A stretch of DNA of 64,000 nucleotides from Pseudomonas sp. GGS8 (GCF_024168645.1 NZ_JALJWF010000001.1:2347001-2411000), one strand, 5' to 3'; shown: positions 45,699 through 53,938, counted from the stretch's first letter. The notes: generated from the sequence alone by a model not told the origin. Translations and numbers: made by a program.

Positions 45699-46175
45699 TT
45701 ATTTTTCGGGGGGCAATGCAATCACTCGGCCGATCCAGGCGGGTGCGGGCAAGTCGGTTTGTTCGGCGACAATGACCTGCAGCTTGCTCAAGGTTTCTTC
45801 GCTGAACGGCGCGGATCGCCGCCCGGCGAGGTCGACGTGCAACAGCATTTGTTCATTACCCGCCAGCTCCTTGTCACCGCCCACCAGATGCAGGCTGTGA
45901 TAGAGGTGCAGGCGCTTGCGGTCGTGGCCGATGATCTGCGTGTGGACTTCGACCTCGGCATCGAGCTTCACTTCGTGCAGGTAGTTGAGGTGCAGTTCGA
46001 GGGTGAACAGCGAGTGGCCGCTGGCTTCGCGGTTGTTGCTGTCGAGCCCTAACCGATCCATCAGCGCGTCGGTGGCGTAGCTGAAAATCAGCAGGTAGAA
46101 GGCATCGCGCAGATGGCCGTTGTAGTCGACCCAGTCGGGGATGATTTTGGTTTGGTAGGTGGTGAGGGTGGGCAT
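45699..46175 (-). CDS. cdhB: Betainyl-CoA thioesterase
   Basis: A 158-residue hot-dog-fold thioesterase. DWVDYNGHLRDAFYLLIFSYATDALM carries the conserved Asp-x-x-Gly-His region of 4HBT enzymes. In P. aeruginosa CdhB hydrolyses betainyl-CoA to glycine betaine and CoA after CdhC. ATG 46173-46175 gives the family start MPTLTTYQTKIIPDWVDYNG. It lies between cdhA and the dioxygenase in a single minus-strand operon. Confidence 0.9.
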   Translation of the reverse strand: MPTLTTYQTKIIPDWVDYNGHLRDAFYLLIFSYATDALMDRLGLDSNNREASGHSLFTLELHLNYLHEVKLDAEVEVHTQIIGHDRKRLHLYHSLHLVGGDKELAGNEQMLLHVDLAGRRSAPFSEETLSKLQVIVAEQTDLPAPAWIGRVIALPPEK

Positions 46176-46215
46176 GATGAGTGATCCAGGAATGTATGGT
46201 GACTGTGCTGCCGCT

Positions 46216-46235
46216 ATCGCGGGCAAGCCCGCGAT
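46216..46235. repeat. Solo REP core palindrome
   Basis: ATCGCGGGCAAGCCCGCGAT is a perfect 20-bp palindrome in the 90-base cdhA-cdhB gap. It is a single REP core without the paired arm. Confidence 0.85.
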
Positions 46236-46265
46236 GAGGCCAGACCTGCTGGCCCCTGACTTGGG

Positions 46266-47231
46266 TTACTCGCTAAACGCCATCCCATGCTTCTCTTTGG
46301 TGGTCTTCACCGCCTCCAACACCGCCAGCAAGCAATCGTCACGGTAGCGCTCCAGCGCCGAGATGCTGTGTTTGCCCAACTGATCGCGGGTGCCATCCAC
46401 CACATCGTCAATCAATTTGTCGGTCAGCTCCGGTGCCGGCAGGTACGTCCAGGGCAACTGCAACGCCGGCCCGAACTGCGCCATGAAGTGCCGCATCCCG
46501 GCATCGCCGCCCGCCAGGGTGTAAGTCAGGAAGGTGCCCATGAACGACCAGCGCAAACCCGCGCCAAAGCGAATCGCATCGTCGATTTCACCCGTGGTCG
46601 CCACGCCGTCGTTGACCAGGTGCAGCGCCTCACGCCACAACGCTTCGAGCAAACGATCGGCGATAAATCCCGGCACTTCCTTGCGCACATGCAGCGGTCG
46701 CATGCCTAAGGATTCATAGACTTTCATCGCCGCTTGCACGGCTTCGGGGGCGGTGTTCCTGCCACCGACCACTTCCACCAGCGGCAGCAGATAAACCGGG
46801 TTGAACGGGTGCCCGACCACGCAACGTTCCGGGTGGGTCGAGCTCTCATAGAACTCACTCGGCAACAGTCCCGAGGTGCTGGAACCGATCAACGCATTGG
46901 GCTTGGCTGCCGCGCTGATTTTGCTGTGCAGTTCCAGTTTCAGCTCCAGTCGTTCTGGAGCACTTTCCTGAATGAAATCCGCGTCGCGAACGCATTCTTC
47001 GATGGTGGCGACAAAGCGCAGCCGATCCTGAGACGCGCCGGGGGCCAGGCCTTGTTTCTCCAGCGCGCCCCAGGCATTGGCGACGCGTTTGCGCAGGGCC
47101 GCTTCGGCCCCGGGCGCCGGGTCCCAGGCCACCACGTCAAGGCCGTGGGCGAGGGCGCGGGACACCCAGCCGCTGCCGATGACACCGCTGCCCAGTGCTG
47201 CGAAAGTTTTGATATCAGTGATAAAGCTCAT
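46266..47231 (-). CDS. cdhA: L-carnitine 3-dehydrogenase
   Basis: A 321-residue NAD-dependent enzyme of the 3-hydroxyacyl-CoA dehydrogenase superfamily that oxidises carnitine to 3-dehydrocarnitine. The Rossmann motif is [30 protein letters not shown] and [20 protein letters not shown] hold the catalytic Ser and His region. The length matches CdhA, not the longer fatty-acid enzymes. It follows cdhC by 45 bases. Confidence 0.95.
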   Translation of the reverse strand: MSFITDIKTFAALGSGVIGSGWVSRALAHGLDVVAWDPAPGAEAALRKRVANAWGALEKQGLAPGASQDRLRFVATIEECVRDADFIQESAPERLELKLELHSKISAAAKPNALIGSSTSGLLPSEFYESSTHPERCVVGHPFNPVYLLPLVEVVGGRNTAPEAVQAAMKVYESLGMRPLHVRKEVPGFIADRLLEALWREALHLVNDGVATTGEIDDAIRFGAGLRWSFMGTFLTYTLAGGDAGMRHFMAQFGPALQLPWTYLPAPELTDKLIDDVVDGTRDQLGKHSISALERYRDDCLLAVLEAVKTTKEKHGMAFSE

Positions 47232-47276
47232 GAATGCTGTCCTGAAGATTGGTCGAGAAACCTGTGGGAGTTGGGG

Positions 47277-48164
47277 TCAGCCGCGCTTGGTCAGGCCCAT
47301 TTTTGCCCGGCCTTCTGCCGGGGTCAGAACGCGGGCGCCGAGGCGGCTGAGGATTTGCGAGGCGCGTTCGACCAGTTGGCCGTTGGTCGCCAGTACGCCC
47401 TTGTCCAGCCACAGGTTGTCTTCCAGACCGACCCGCACGTTGCCACCGAGCAGCACGGCCTGTGCGGCCATTGGCATCTGCATGCGACCGATGCCGAACG
47501 CGGCCCAGACCGCGCCGGCCGGCAGGTTGTCGACCATGGCTTTCATGGTGGTGGTATCGGCCGGCGCGCCCCACGGGATGCCCAGACACAGCTGGAACAA
47601 CGGGTTATCCAGCAGACCTTCCTTGATCATCTGCTTGGCGAACCACAGGTGACCGGTGTCGAAGATTTCCAGCTCAGGCTTAACGCCCAGCTCTTGAATG
47701 CGTTTGGCGCCAGCGCGCAGCTGGGCAGGGGTGGACACGTAAATGGTGTCGCCGTCGCCGAAGTTCAGGGTGCCGCAATCCAGGGTGCAGATTTCCGGCA
47801 GCAATTCTTCAACGTGAGCCAGACGGGTTAGCGGGCCGACCAGATCGGTGTTCGGGCCGAACTCCATCGGGTTCTCGCCTGCGCCGATCTCCAGGTCGCC
47901 GCCCATGCCGGCGGTGAGGTTGACGATGATGTCGACGTCCGCCTCGCGGATGCGCTCCATCACTTCGCGGTACAGCGCCACGTCACGGCTGAACTTGCCG
48001 GTTTGTGGGTCGCGAACGTGGCAGTGGACCACGGTAGCGCCCGCCTTGGCGGCCTCCACGGCGGCCGCGGCAATTTGTTTCGGGGTGACCGGCACGTGTG
48101 GGCTCTTGGCGGTCGTGTCGCCAGCACCGGTGAGTGCGCAGGTGATGATGACGTCGTGGTTCAT
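47277..48164 (-). CDS. cdhC: Dehydrocarnitine cleavage enzyme (BKACE family)
   Basis: A 295-residue beta-keto acid cleavage enzyme that combines 3-dehydrocarnitine with acetyl-CoA to give betainyl-CoA and acetoacetate. The zinc motif HCHVRD ([17 protein letters not shown]) and a conserved Glu in FGPNTDLVG...[10 protein letters not shown] region are visible. It is in the conserved caiX-cdhC-cdhA-cdhB order. Cytosolic, no signal peptide. Confidence 0.95.
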   Translation of the reverse strand: MNHDVIITCALTGAGDTTAKSPHVPVTPKQIAAAAVEAAKAGATVVHCHVRDPQTGKFSRDVALYREVMERIREADVDIIVNLTAGMGGDLEIGAGENPMEFGPNTDLVGPLTRLAHVEELLPEICTLDCGTLNFGDGDTIYVSTPAQLRAGAKRIQELGVKPELEIFDTGHLWFAKQMIKEGLLDNPLFQLCLGIPWGAPADTTTMKAMVDNLPAGAVWAAFGIGRMQMPMAAQAVLLGGNVRVGLEDNLWLDKGVLATNGQLVERASQILSRLGARVLTPAEGRAKMGLTKRG

Positions 48165-48195
48165 TTGGCGGTTCCTTACAGGCGTGATTAGTCTG

Positions 48196-48220
48196 TTCGC
48201 AGCCCATGCAGGGCTGCGAA
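48196..48220 (-). terminator. Hairpin between caiX and cdhC (attenuator or mRNA-stabilising)
   Basis: TTCGCAGCCC and GGGCTGCGAA form a perfect 10-bp stem with loop ATGCA, 20 bases after the caiX stop. Same placement as the hairpin after cbcX. Confidence 0.65.
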
Positions 48221-48239
48221 TCGGTGGTTCATTTCGGTT

Positions 48240-49184
48240 CTATTTACTGGTCAGTTTCAGGTTTTCGGCGGCTGGTTTGCCATCGAAGGTGGTCACGCCT
48301 TCGAGCCAGCGTTGCTTGTCTTGCGGGTGATCCTTGAGCCATTGTTTGGCCGATTCGAAGGCGTCCTTGTGATCCAGCAGCGGTTGCATCATCCGGCTCT
48401 CGTCTTCGGCGGTGAACGTCAGGTTGCTCAGCAAGCGACCGACGTTCGGGCACTGTTCAGCGTATTTCGGCGCGGTGACGGTCCAGACCGTGGCCATGCC
48501 TTCGTTCGGGCCGAGGGCGTCGTCGCTGCCGGTGAGGTAGGTCATTTTCACGTTGACGTTCATCGGGTGTGGGGCCCAGCCGAAGAACACCACGGCTTCC
48601 TTGCGGCGTACCGCGCGATCCACTGCCGCCAGCATGCCGGCTTCACTGGACTCGACCAGCTGGAACTTGCCGAGGCCGAACTGGTTCTTGGCGATCATTG
48701 CCTTGATCTGGGTGTTGGCGCCGGAACCCGGCTCGATGCCGTAGATCTTGCCGCCCAGTTCTTTTTCAAACTTGGCGATGTCGGCGAAGGTTTTCAGTCC
48801 CTTGTCGGCGAGGTAAGTCGGAACGGCGAGGGTGGCGCGGGCGTCCTTGAGGCTTGGCGCTTCAAGCACTTTGACCTGCTTGGCATCGACGAACGGCGTG
48901 ATGGTCTGGGTCATCAGCGGGTTCCAGTAGCCCAGGAACAAATCCAGGCGCTGGTCGCGAATGCCGGCAAAGACGATTTGCTGGGAGGCGCTGGTTTGTT
49001 TGGTGCTGTAGCCGAGGCCGTCGAGCAGGACCTGGGTCATGGCACTGGTGGCGATCACGTCGGTCCAGTTCACTACGCCCATGCGCACGTTCTGGCACGA
49101 CGCGGGTTCGGCCGCCATGACACTGGCGCTCAAGAAAGCGGTACCGCTGAGTGCAAGAACACAGCTGCTGATCAGTCGTTTCAT
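48240..49184 (-). CDS. caiX: Carnitine-binding periplasmic protein
   Basis: A 314-residue binding protein with signal peptide (LISSCVLALSGTAFLSASVMAAEP), paralogous to CbcX: RMGVVNWTDVIATSAMTQVLL, FLGYWNPLMT and FFGWAPHPMN line up with the CbcX motifs, including Trp residues of the amine cage. No permease is encoded beside it; in P. aeruginosa CaiX works with the CbcWV core. First gene of the carnitine operon and divergent from cdhR. Confidence 0.94.
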   Translation of the reverse strand: MKRLISSCVLALSGTAFLSASVMAAEPASCQNVRMGVVNWTDVIATSAMTQVLLDGLGYSTKQTSASQQIVFAGIRDQRLDLFLGYWNPLMTQTITPFVDAKQVKVLEAPSLKDARATLAVPTYLADKGLKTFADIAKFEKELGGKIYGIEPGSGANTQIKAMIAKNQFGLGKFQLVESSEAGMLAAVDRAVRRKEAVVFFGWAPHPMNVNVKMTYLTGSDDALGPNEGMATVWTVTAPKYAEQCPNVGRLLSNLTFTAEDESRMMQPLLDHKDAFESAKQWLKDHPQDKQRWLEGVTTFDGKPAAENLKLTSK

Positions 49185-49275
49185 GTCGGGGTTCCTCGGC
49201 AGGTCGTTATTGTGGGTTCCGGAGTCTGATGCTCCGGTGATGCCCAAGTTACGCAGCAAAGCCCCCGTGAAAACG

Positions 49276-49311
49276 CACTACGGCGACCAGCTCTTGCACT
49301 GCGGCGACCTG
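49276..49311. promoter_or_regulatory. Tandem 21-bp-spaced direct repeat, candidate CdhR operator
   Basis: CACTACGGCGACC (49276-49288) and CACTGCGGCGACC (49297-49309) differ by one base and start exactly 21 bases apart in the caiX-cdhR divergent region. This is the classical layout for an AraC-family dimer. It lies 92 bases from the caiX start and 119 from cdhR. Confidence 0.7.
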
Positions 49312-49394
49312 CGCGCTTGAATGCTGCTGGCAAGTGGCGTATCAACGTCCACACGCTTCCCGCCCTCTCGTTACCTGCCAGTCGAGTGCGCTCC

Positions 49395-50339
49395 ATGTCC
49401 CAGGATTTCTACTTCTTGTTGATGCCGGGTTTTTCGGCGATCGGTTTTATCTCGGCCATCGAGCCGTTGCGGGTCGCCAATCGCTTTCGTGGCGAGCTGT
49501 ATCGCTGGCATGTGTTGAGCGCCGATGGCGGGGCGGTTCTGGCCAGTAACGGCATGTCGGTCAACGCCGATGCAGCGCTGGAGCCGCTGAAGAAAGGAAC
49601 GACTTTGCTGGTGGTCGCCGGTTTCGAGCCGCTGAAGTTCGCCACCCCGGCCCTGGAGCATTGGCTACGTCGCCTGGACAACGAAGGCGTGACGCTCGGC
49701 GCCATCGACACCGGCAGCTTCATCCTCGCCGAAGCCGGCCTGCTCGACGGCCATCGCCTGACCCTGCACTGGGAAGCTATCGACGCCTTCAAGGAATCTT
49801 ATCCACAGCTGAGCGTCACCCAGGAACTGTTCGAGATCGACCGTCGGCGTATCACTTCCGCTGGCGGCACCGCCTCTATTGATCTGATGCTCGACCTCAT
49901 CGGTCAGGCTCATGGCCCGGAACTGGCGATTCAGGTCAGCGAACAATTCGTACTCGGACGCATCCGCCCGCGCAAAGATCACCAGCGCATGGAAGTCGCC
50001 ACGCGGTATGGCATCAGCAACAAGAAACTGGTGCAGGTGATCGGCGAGATGGAGCAGCACAGCGAACCGCCGCTCAGCACCCTGGAACTGGCGGAATCGA
50101 TCAAAGTGACCCGGCGTCAGCTAGAGCGCCTGTTTCGCCTGCACCTGAACGACACACCGAGCAATTTCTATCTGCGCTTGCGGCTGGAAAAAGCCCGGCA
50201 GTTGCTACGCCAGACGAACATGAGTGTGCTGGAAGTGAGCATTGCGTGCGGGTTTGAATCACCGTCGTATTTCACCCGCAGTTATCGGGCACGGTTTGAG
50301 CGGTGCCCGCGTGAAGACCGCCGTACGGCTAAAGCGTAA
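49395..50339 (+). CDS. cdhR: CdhR, AraC/GlxA-type activator of carnitine catabolism
   Basis: A 314-residue regulator paralogous to GbdR. The N-terminal DJ-1/PfpI-like domain (FYFLLMPGFSAIGFISAIEPLRVANRF) would sense carnitine. The C-terminal AraC domain has ELAESIKVTRRQLERLFRLHL and SVLEVSIACGFESPSYFTRSYR. ATG at 49395 (MSQDFYFLLMPGF) matches the family; an in-frame start 78 bases earlier overlaps the operator candidate. A perfect DnaA-box 9-mer occurs inside the gene at 49799. Confidence 0.94.
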   Translation: MSQDFYFLLMPGFSAIGFISAIEPLRVANRFRGELYRWHVLSADGGAVLASNGMSVNADAALEPLKKGTTLLVVAGFEPLKFATPALEHWLRRLDNEGVTLGAIDTGSFILAEAGLLDGHRLTLHWEAIDAFKESYPQLSVTQELFEIDRRRITSAGGTASIDLMLDLIGQAHGPELAIQVSEQFVLGRIRPRKDHQRMEVATRYGISNKKLVQVIGEMEQHSEPPLSTLELAESIKVTRRQLERLFRLHLNDTPSNFYLRLRLEKARQLLRQTNMSVLEVSIACGFESPSYFTRSYRARFERCPREDRRTAKA

Positions 50340-50361
50340 TTCTGACGACACCCGAGAAACC

Positions 50362-50451
50362 TGTAGGAGCGGGCTTGCCCGCGATGAGGCCGGTACATTC
50401 AATGTTGATGTTGACGGACCCACCGCCATCGCGGGCAAGCCCGCTCCCACA
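50362..50451. repeat. REP pair, GGGCTTGCCCGC subfamily
   Basis: Inverted arms after cdhR. The spacer ACATTCAATGTTGATGTTGACGG closely matches that of the GAGCCTGCTCGC-armed element at 22843. Confidence 0.9.
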
Positions 50452-50477
50452 ATGATCTGTGTTGATGAGAGAAAACG

Positions 50478-50894
50478 TTACTTCTTCATCAGCGCCGAGC
50501 AGGCTGCTTTGTATGCCTCGTGCTGATACTTGTTCAGCGTGGCCGGCAGCTCAAAGTCGAACTTCTTGTTCTGTGCATTGATGGTTTGCGGCGACAGCAG
50601 CGTCACCTCGCAATTTTCCAGCAACTGGAAAACCCCTTCGATCTTGAACGTGGTCGGCCCACCGGCGAACTCACCTTTCTTGCTGCGCTTCTTGATCGCG
50701 ATCCGGTCGATGGAATTCTCACGAACAAACGACGCGACCTGAGCGGCAAAGATTTTGACGTTGGCGGCTTCGTCGTCATCGTCGAGGGCGATTTTCTTGG
50801 TGGTCAGGGCAACATGGCTCAAGGCCTGATCGTCGAGGGAGGCCACAGCGATGATCGCTTCGCTGCCTTTGATTTCGATGCCGCAGATTTTCAT
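50478..50894 (-). CDS. DUF3010 family protein
   Basis: A 138-residue soluble protein (MKICGIEIKGSEAIIAVASLDDQ...). The opening resembles an RNase-H-like strand with an acidic residue, and the core VASFVRENSIDRIAIKKRSKKGEFAGGPTTFKIEG is typical of DUF3010. No function is established. GGGATTGAAATG precedes the start with a poor ribosome site. Confidence 0.85.
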   Translation of the reverse strand: MKICGIEIKGSEAIIAVASLDDQALSHVALTTKKIALDDDDEAANVKIFAAQVASFVRENSIDRIAIKKRSKKGEFAGGPTTFKIEGVFQLLENCEVTLLSPQTINAQNKKFDFELPATLNKYQHEAYKAACSALMKK

Positions 50895-50926
50895 TTCAAT
50901 CCCTTTTCTTGATGCTGGCGTTCAGC

Positions 50927-51250
50927 TTACAGCTCTAGTTGGTTGGCGGTGATGCCAAAAGCCGCGGCGATTTTCTCACGGGTGGCCTTGCGGGGCTTGG
51001 CGACCGTCTCCTGCTGGGCGAAGGCCGGTTGGGAGATGCCCATGCGTTTGGCCACTTCATCCTGCGTAAGGTTCAGGTGTTCGCGCCAGGCGCGAATTGG
51101 CGTCGCGCCGTCAACGATGCGACTGACTACTTCGTGGGGGATCAGATCGGGCTCGATCTTCTGCGCCATGTACTGCGCGTACGGAATGACCACGAATGCC
51201 GGTTTTCCCTCCGCGTCGTTGATGATTTGAATGTCAGTAGGTGCGTTCAT
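50927..51250 (-). CDS. Antitoxin with Xre-type helix-turn-helix
   Basis: A 107-residue protein. The N-terminal part (DIQIINDAEGKPAFVVIPYAQYM) looks like a toxin-binding strand-helix segment, and the C-terminal half (LNLTQDEVAKRMGISQPAFAQQETVAKPRKATREKIAAAFGI) is an Xre helix-turn-helix. It overlaps the upstream toxin gene by 17 bases, so it is the second gene of a toxin-first type II module, as in HigBA. It should neutralise the toxin and repress the operon. Confidence 0.87.
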   Translation of the reverse strand: MNAPTDIQIINDAEGKPAFVVIPYAQYMAQKIEPDLIPHEVVSRIVDGATPIRAWREHLNLTQDEVAKRMGISQPAFAQQETVAKPRKATREKIAAAFGITANQLEL

Positions 51251-51488
51251 CGCGTTTTTTGACCTCTTGAATACTGACCACTTTGATCGCGCCATCCCAG
51301 TCGAACATGACCCGATAACTACCGACTCGCAGTCGATAGGCATAGTCATGGCCAACCAGTGCTTTGATGTTGCCTACATCAGGCATGCCTGCTAGCGCCG
51401 TGATGGCATCACGAACCTGGATCTGATGAACGGAATGCAATTTCAAGAGCTGCTTAACGGCCTTTCGAGTCCAGTGAATGCTGCTCAT
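51234..51488 (-). CDS. RelE/ParE-superfamily toxin
   Basis: An 84-residue protein with the RelE/ParE fold: IHWTRKAVKQLLKL, then KALVGHDYAYRLRVGSYRVMFDWDG and VVSIQEVKKRDERTY. The terminal basic/Tyr motif is typical of RelE-type ribosome-dependent mRNA interferases, but ParE-type gyrase inhibition cannot be excluded. It precedes its antitoxin, the reverse of relBE order. No chromosomal neighbours suggest a larger mobile element. Confidence 0.87.
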   Translation of the reverse strand: MSSIHWTRKAVKQLLKLHSVHQIQVRDAITALAGMPDVGNIKALVGHDYAYRLRVGSYRVMFDWDGAIKVVSIQEVKKRDERTY

Positions 51489-51698
51489 GGAAGAATATAA
51501 GTCTTTTATAAGATTTGCGAATCTTTGCTTATATTTTCAGGTGGCCAACAAATGAAATTTGTCAGCATGTTGCTCGAAAAAACGACGTTAAGCCTTACTG
51601 GTGGAGAGTTGTAGGCTTGCTCAGTGTGGCTTATGGGAAAGGTCTTTATTCGAGGGTAAAGCTGGTAGGGCTACCAGCTTTCAACGGACGATTCAGGA

Positions 51699-52100
51699 TC
51701 ACTCCTGCCCAATCGACTCCAAAAACTCCGACCGCTCGTCACTCATCCGCGCCACGCAATCATTTTGCGCAATAGTGAATGCCTTGCTACCGCTCGTCGC
51801 CGGAAATGCTTCCACCGCGCAATCGGCGTCACGGGTTTTCAGCCACTGTTGTTGCGCGGTCTTGATTTTGGCGGTGATGTCGGCCAGTTGCGCCTTGTTA
51901 CTGCCGTAGCGCGTTTGCATGCGCTCGCTCAGGTTTTGGTAGTTGTCGCTTAGCAGTTGTTCTGCGGTATTCCTGCTGTAAGCCGAGCATTCCAGAGTCT
52001 GGACTTCGTTTGCGACGGCGTCGCAGGGGTTGTCGTCGGCTTCTTCGGCCGCCTGTACGCCGGTCGCTATCAGTGCCAAAGCCAGGAAGATGGATTTCAT
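51699..52100 (-). CDS. LprI/DUF1311-type lysozyme-inhibitor-like periplasmic protein
   Basis: A 133-residue protein with a signal peptide (MKSIFLALALIATGVQAAEE). The mature part has four cysteines (NPCDA, LECSAY, ADCAV, NDCVAR) and the LprI/DUF1311 signature CSAYSRNTAEQLLSDNYQNL...QQQWLKTRDADC. Some family members inhibit lysozyme; activity here is not shown. The 210-base gap before it shows nothing recognisable. Confidence 0.85.
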   Translation of the reverse strand: MKSIFLALALIATGVQAAEEADDNPCDAVANEVQTLECSAYSRNTAEQLLSDNYQNLSERMQTRYGSNKAQLADITAKIKTAQQQWLKTRDADCAVEAFPATSGSKAFTIAQNDCVARMSDERSEFLESIGQE

Positions 52101-52335
52101 TGCGTCGCCGCCCTTAATTCAGTGAAACATCCAGTGATGCGGCGAATTCTGGCCCATGCGGACGGGCTTGAACAGGTGGGTAATCACGTCGGTTGGCGAC
52201 CCTTTGTCGCGGATTGACGCTTTCGGCAAACCCCCTGTCGTTTTTGCACCCGGCTGCCCCGTCCCTCAGGCATATGCTGGCCCCAAAGCGCCGGCAGACG
52301 ATTCGGCGCATGAATCGCTAATAGGGGACAGCCTG

Positions 52336-53313
52336 ATGAGCCCAGCCGAATTGCACGCCGACAGCATCGTTATCGACGGGCTGATTATTGCCAAGTGGAA
52401 CCGTGAACTGTTCGAAGACATGCGCAAGGGCGGTCTGACTGCGGCCAACTGCACCGTGTCGGTGTGGGAGGGCTTCCAGGCCACTGTCAACAACATCGCC
52501 GCCAGCCAGAAGCTGATCCGCGAGAACAGCGACCTGGTGATTCCGGTACGCACCACCGCCGATATCCGCAAGGCCAAGGAGCAGGGCAAGACCGGCATCC
52601 TGTTCGGCTTCCAGAATGCTCACGCCTTCGAAGACCAGATCGGCTACGTCGAGGTGTTCAAGCAGCTGGGCGTGGGTATTGTGCAGATGTGCTACAACAC
52701 CCAGAACCTGGTCGGCACCGGTTGCTACGAGCGCGATGGCGGCCTGTCGGGTTTCGGTCGCGAAATCGTTGCCGAGATGAACCGCGTCGGTGTCATGTGC
52801 GACCTGTCCCACGTCGGCTCGAAGACCTCCGAAGAAGTCATCCTCGAATCCAAGAAGCCGGTCTGCTACTCCCATTGCCTGCCGTCGGGTCTGAAAATCC
52901 ACCCGCGCAACAAGTCCGATGAAGAACTGAAGTTCATCGCCGATCACGGCGGTTTCGTCGGCGTGACCATGTTCGCGCCGTTCCTGGCCAAAGGCATCGA
53001 TTCGACCATCGACGACTACGCCGAAGCCATCGAATACACCATGAACATCGTCGGCGAAGACGCCATCGGCATCGGCACCGACTTCACCCAGGGCCATGGC
53101 CAGGACTTCTTCGAATACCTGACCCATGACAAGGGCTACGCCCGCCGTCTGACCAGCTTCGGCAAGATCATCAACCCGCTGGGCATCCGCACCGTGGGCG
53201 AGTTCCCGAACCTGACCGAGACCCTGCTCAAGCGCGGCCATTCCGAGCGCGTGGTGCGCAAGATCATGGGCGAGAACTGGGTCAACGTCCTCAAAGACGT
53301 TTGGGGCGAATAA
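52336..53313 (+). CDS. Membrane dipeptidase (M19) homologue with altered metal site
   Basis: A 325-residue protein of the M19/renal dipeptidase family, first gene of the dgc cluster, as in P. aeruginosa (PA5396). Aligned by eye to human DPEP1, it keeps two zinc His (CDLSHVG, CYSHCLP), the Arg-Asn (HPRNKSDE) and the Asp (GIGTDFTQG). The first ligand pair HxD (DGHNDLPW) is DGLIIAKW (Leu16, Ile18), and the bridging Glu is Gln93 (GFQNAHAFE). A normal two-zinc peptidase site is therefore unlikely. Its role in dimethylglycine use is unknown. ATG 52336 gives the family start. Confidence 0.85.
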   Translation: MSPAELHADSIVIDGLIIAKWNRELFEDMRKGGLTAANCTVSVWEGFQATVNNIAASQKLIRENSDLVIPVRTTADIRKAKEQGKTGILFGFQNAHAFEDQIGYVEVFKQLGVGIVQMCYNTQNLVGTGCYERDGGLSGFGREIVAEMNRVGVMCDLSHVGSKTSEEVILESKKPVCYSHCLPSGLKIHPRNKSDEELKFIADHGGFVGVTMFAPFLAKGIDSTIDDYAEAIEYTMNIVGEDAIGIGTDFTQGHGQDFFEYLTHDKGYARRLTSFGKIINPLGIRTVGEFPNLTETLLKRGHSERVVRKIMGENWVNVLKDVWGE

Positions 53314-53392
53314 GCCGCCGCATCTGAAGAATCCTTCCCCCCAGCCGTCCGTGCCGGGGGCAACACAACGAATTTTCTGGAGTTAAGTTTCC

Positions 53393-53923
53393 ATGGCCAA
53401 GATCGCCCCGCAATTGCCAATCGAAGTTGACAGCGAAACCGGTGTCTGGACCTCCGACGCCCTGCCAATGCTGTACGTGCCGCGTCACTTCTTCGTCAAC
53501 AACCACATGGGCATCGAGGAAGTGCTGGGCGCCGACGCCTACGCCGAAATCCTCTACAAGGCCGGCTACAAATCTGCCTGGCACTGGTGTGAAAAAGAAG
53601 CCGAATGCCACGGCCTGGAAGGCGTCGCGGTGTTCGAACACTACATGAAGCGCCTGTCGCAGCGCGGCTGGGGTCTGTTCAAGATCCAGGACATCGACCT
53701 CTACAAAGGCACCGCCAGCGTCAAGCTCGAACACTCCGCATTCGTCTACGTGTACGGCAAGGTAGGGCGCAAGGTCGACTACATGTTTACTGGCTGGTTC
53801 GCCGGCGCCATGGACCAGATCCTGGCTGCTCGCGGCAGCAAGATCCGCACCGTCGCCGAACAAGTCTACGGTGGCTCCGAAGAAGGCCACGACGACGGTT
53901 TGTTCACCGTCAAGCCGTTGTAA
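53393..53923 (+). CDS. DUF5943 family protein of the dgc cluster
   Basis: A 176-residue soluble protein (MAKIAPQLPIEVDSETGVWTSDALPMLYVPRHFFVNNHMGIEE...). Fold resembles small 4-vinyl-reductase/V4R-like or heme/ligand-binding domains, but no motif settles it. It lies between the dipeptidase homologue and dgcA, 15 bases before dgcA, and the same gene occurs in the P. aeruginosa cluster (PA5397). CTGGAG precedes the ATG. A role in dimethylglycine demethylation, for example as an accessory or folate-linked factor, is inference from position only. Confidence 0.82.
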   Translation: MAKIAPQLPIEVDSETGVWTSDALPMLYVPRHFFVNNHMGIEEVLGADAYAEILYKAGYKSAWHWCEKEAECHGLEGVAVFEHYMKRLSQRGWGLFKIQDIDLYKGTASVKLEHSAFVYVYGKVGRKVDYMFTGWFAGAMDQILAARGSKIRTVAEQVYGGSEEGHDDGLFTVKPL

Positions 53924-53938
53924 GTCGAGGAACCCGCC

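Noticed and set aside
52194..52230. GGCGACC followed by TTGACGC before the dipeptidase homologue as a GbdR tandem site
   Set aside because: Only one half-site resembles the clear pairs at cbcX and cdhR; the second does not match at 21-base spacing. Regulation by GbdR remains likely from the family, but the site is not visible with confidence.
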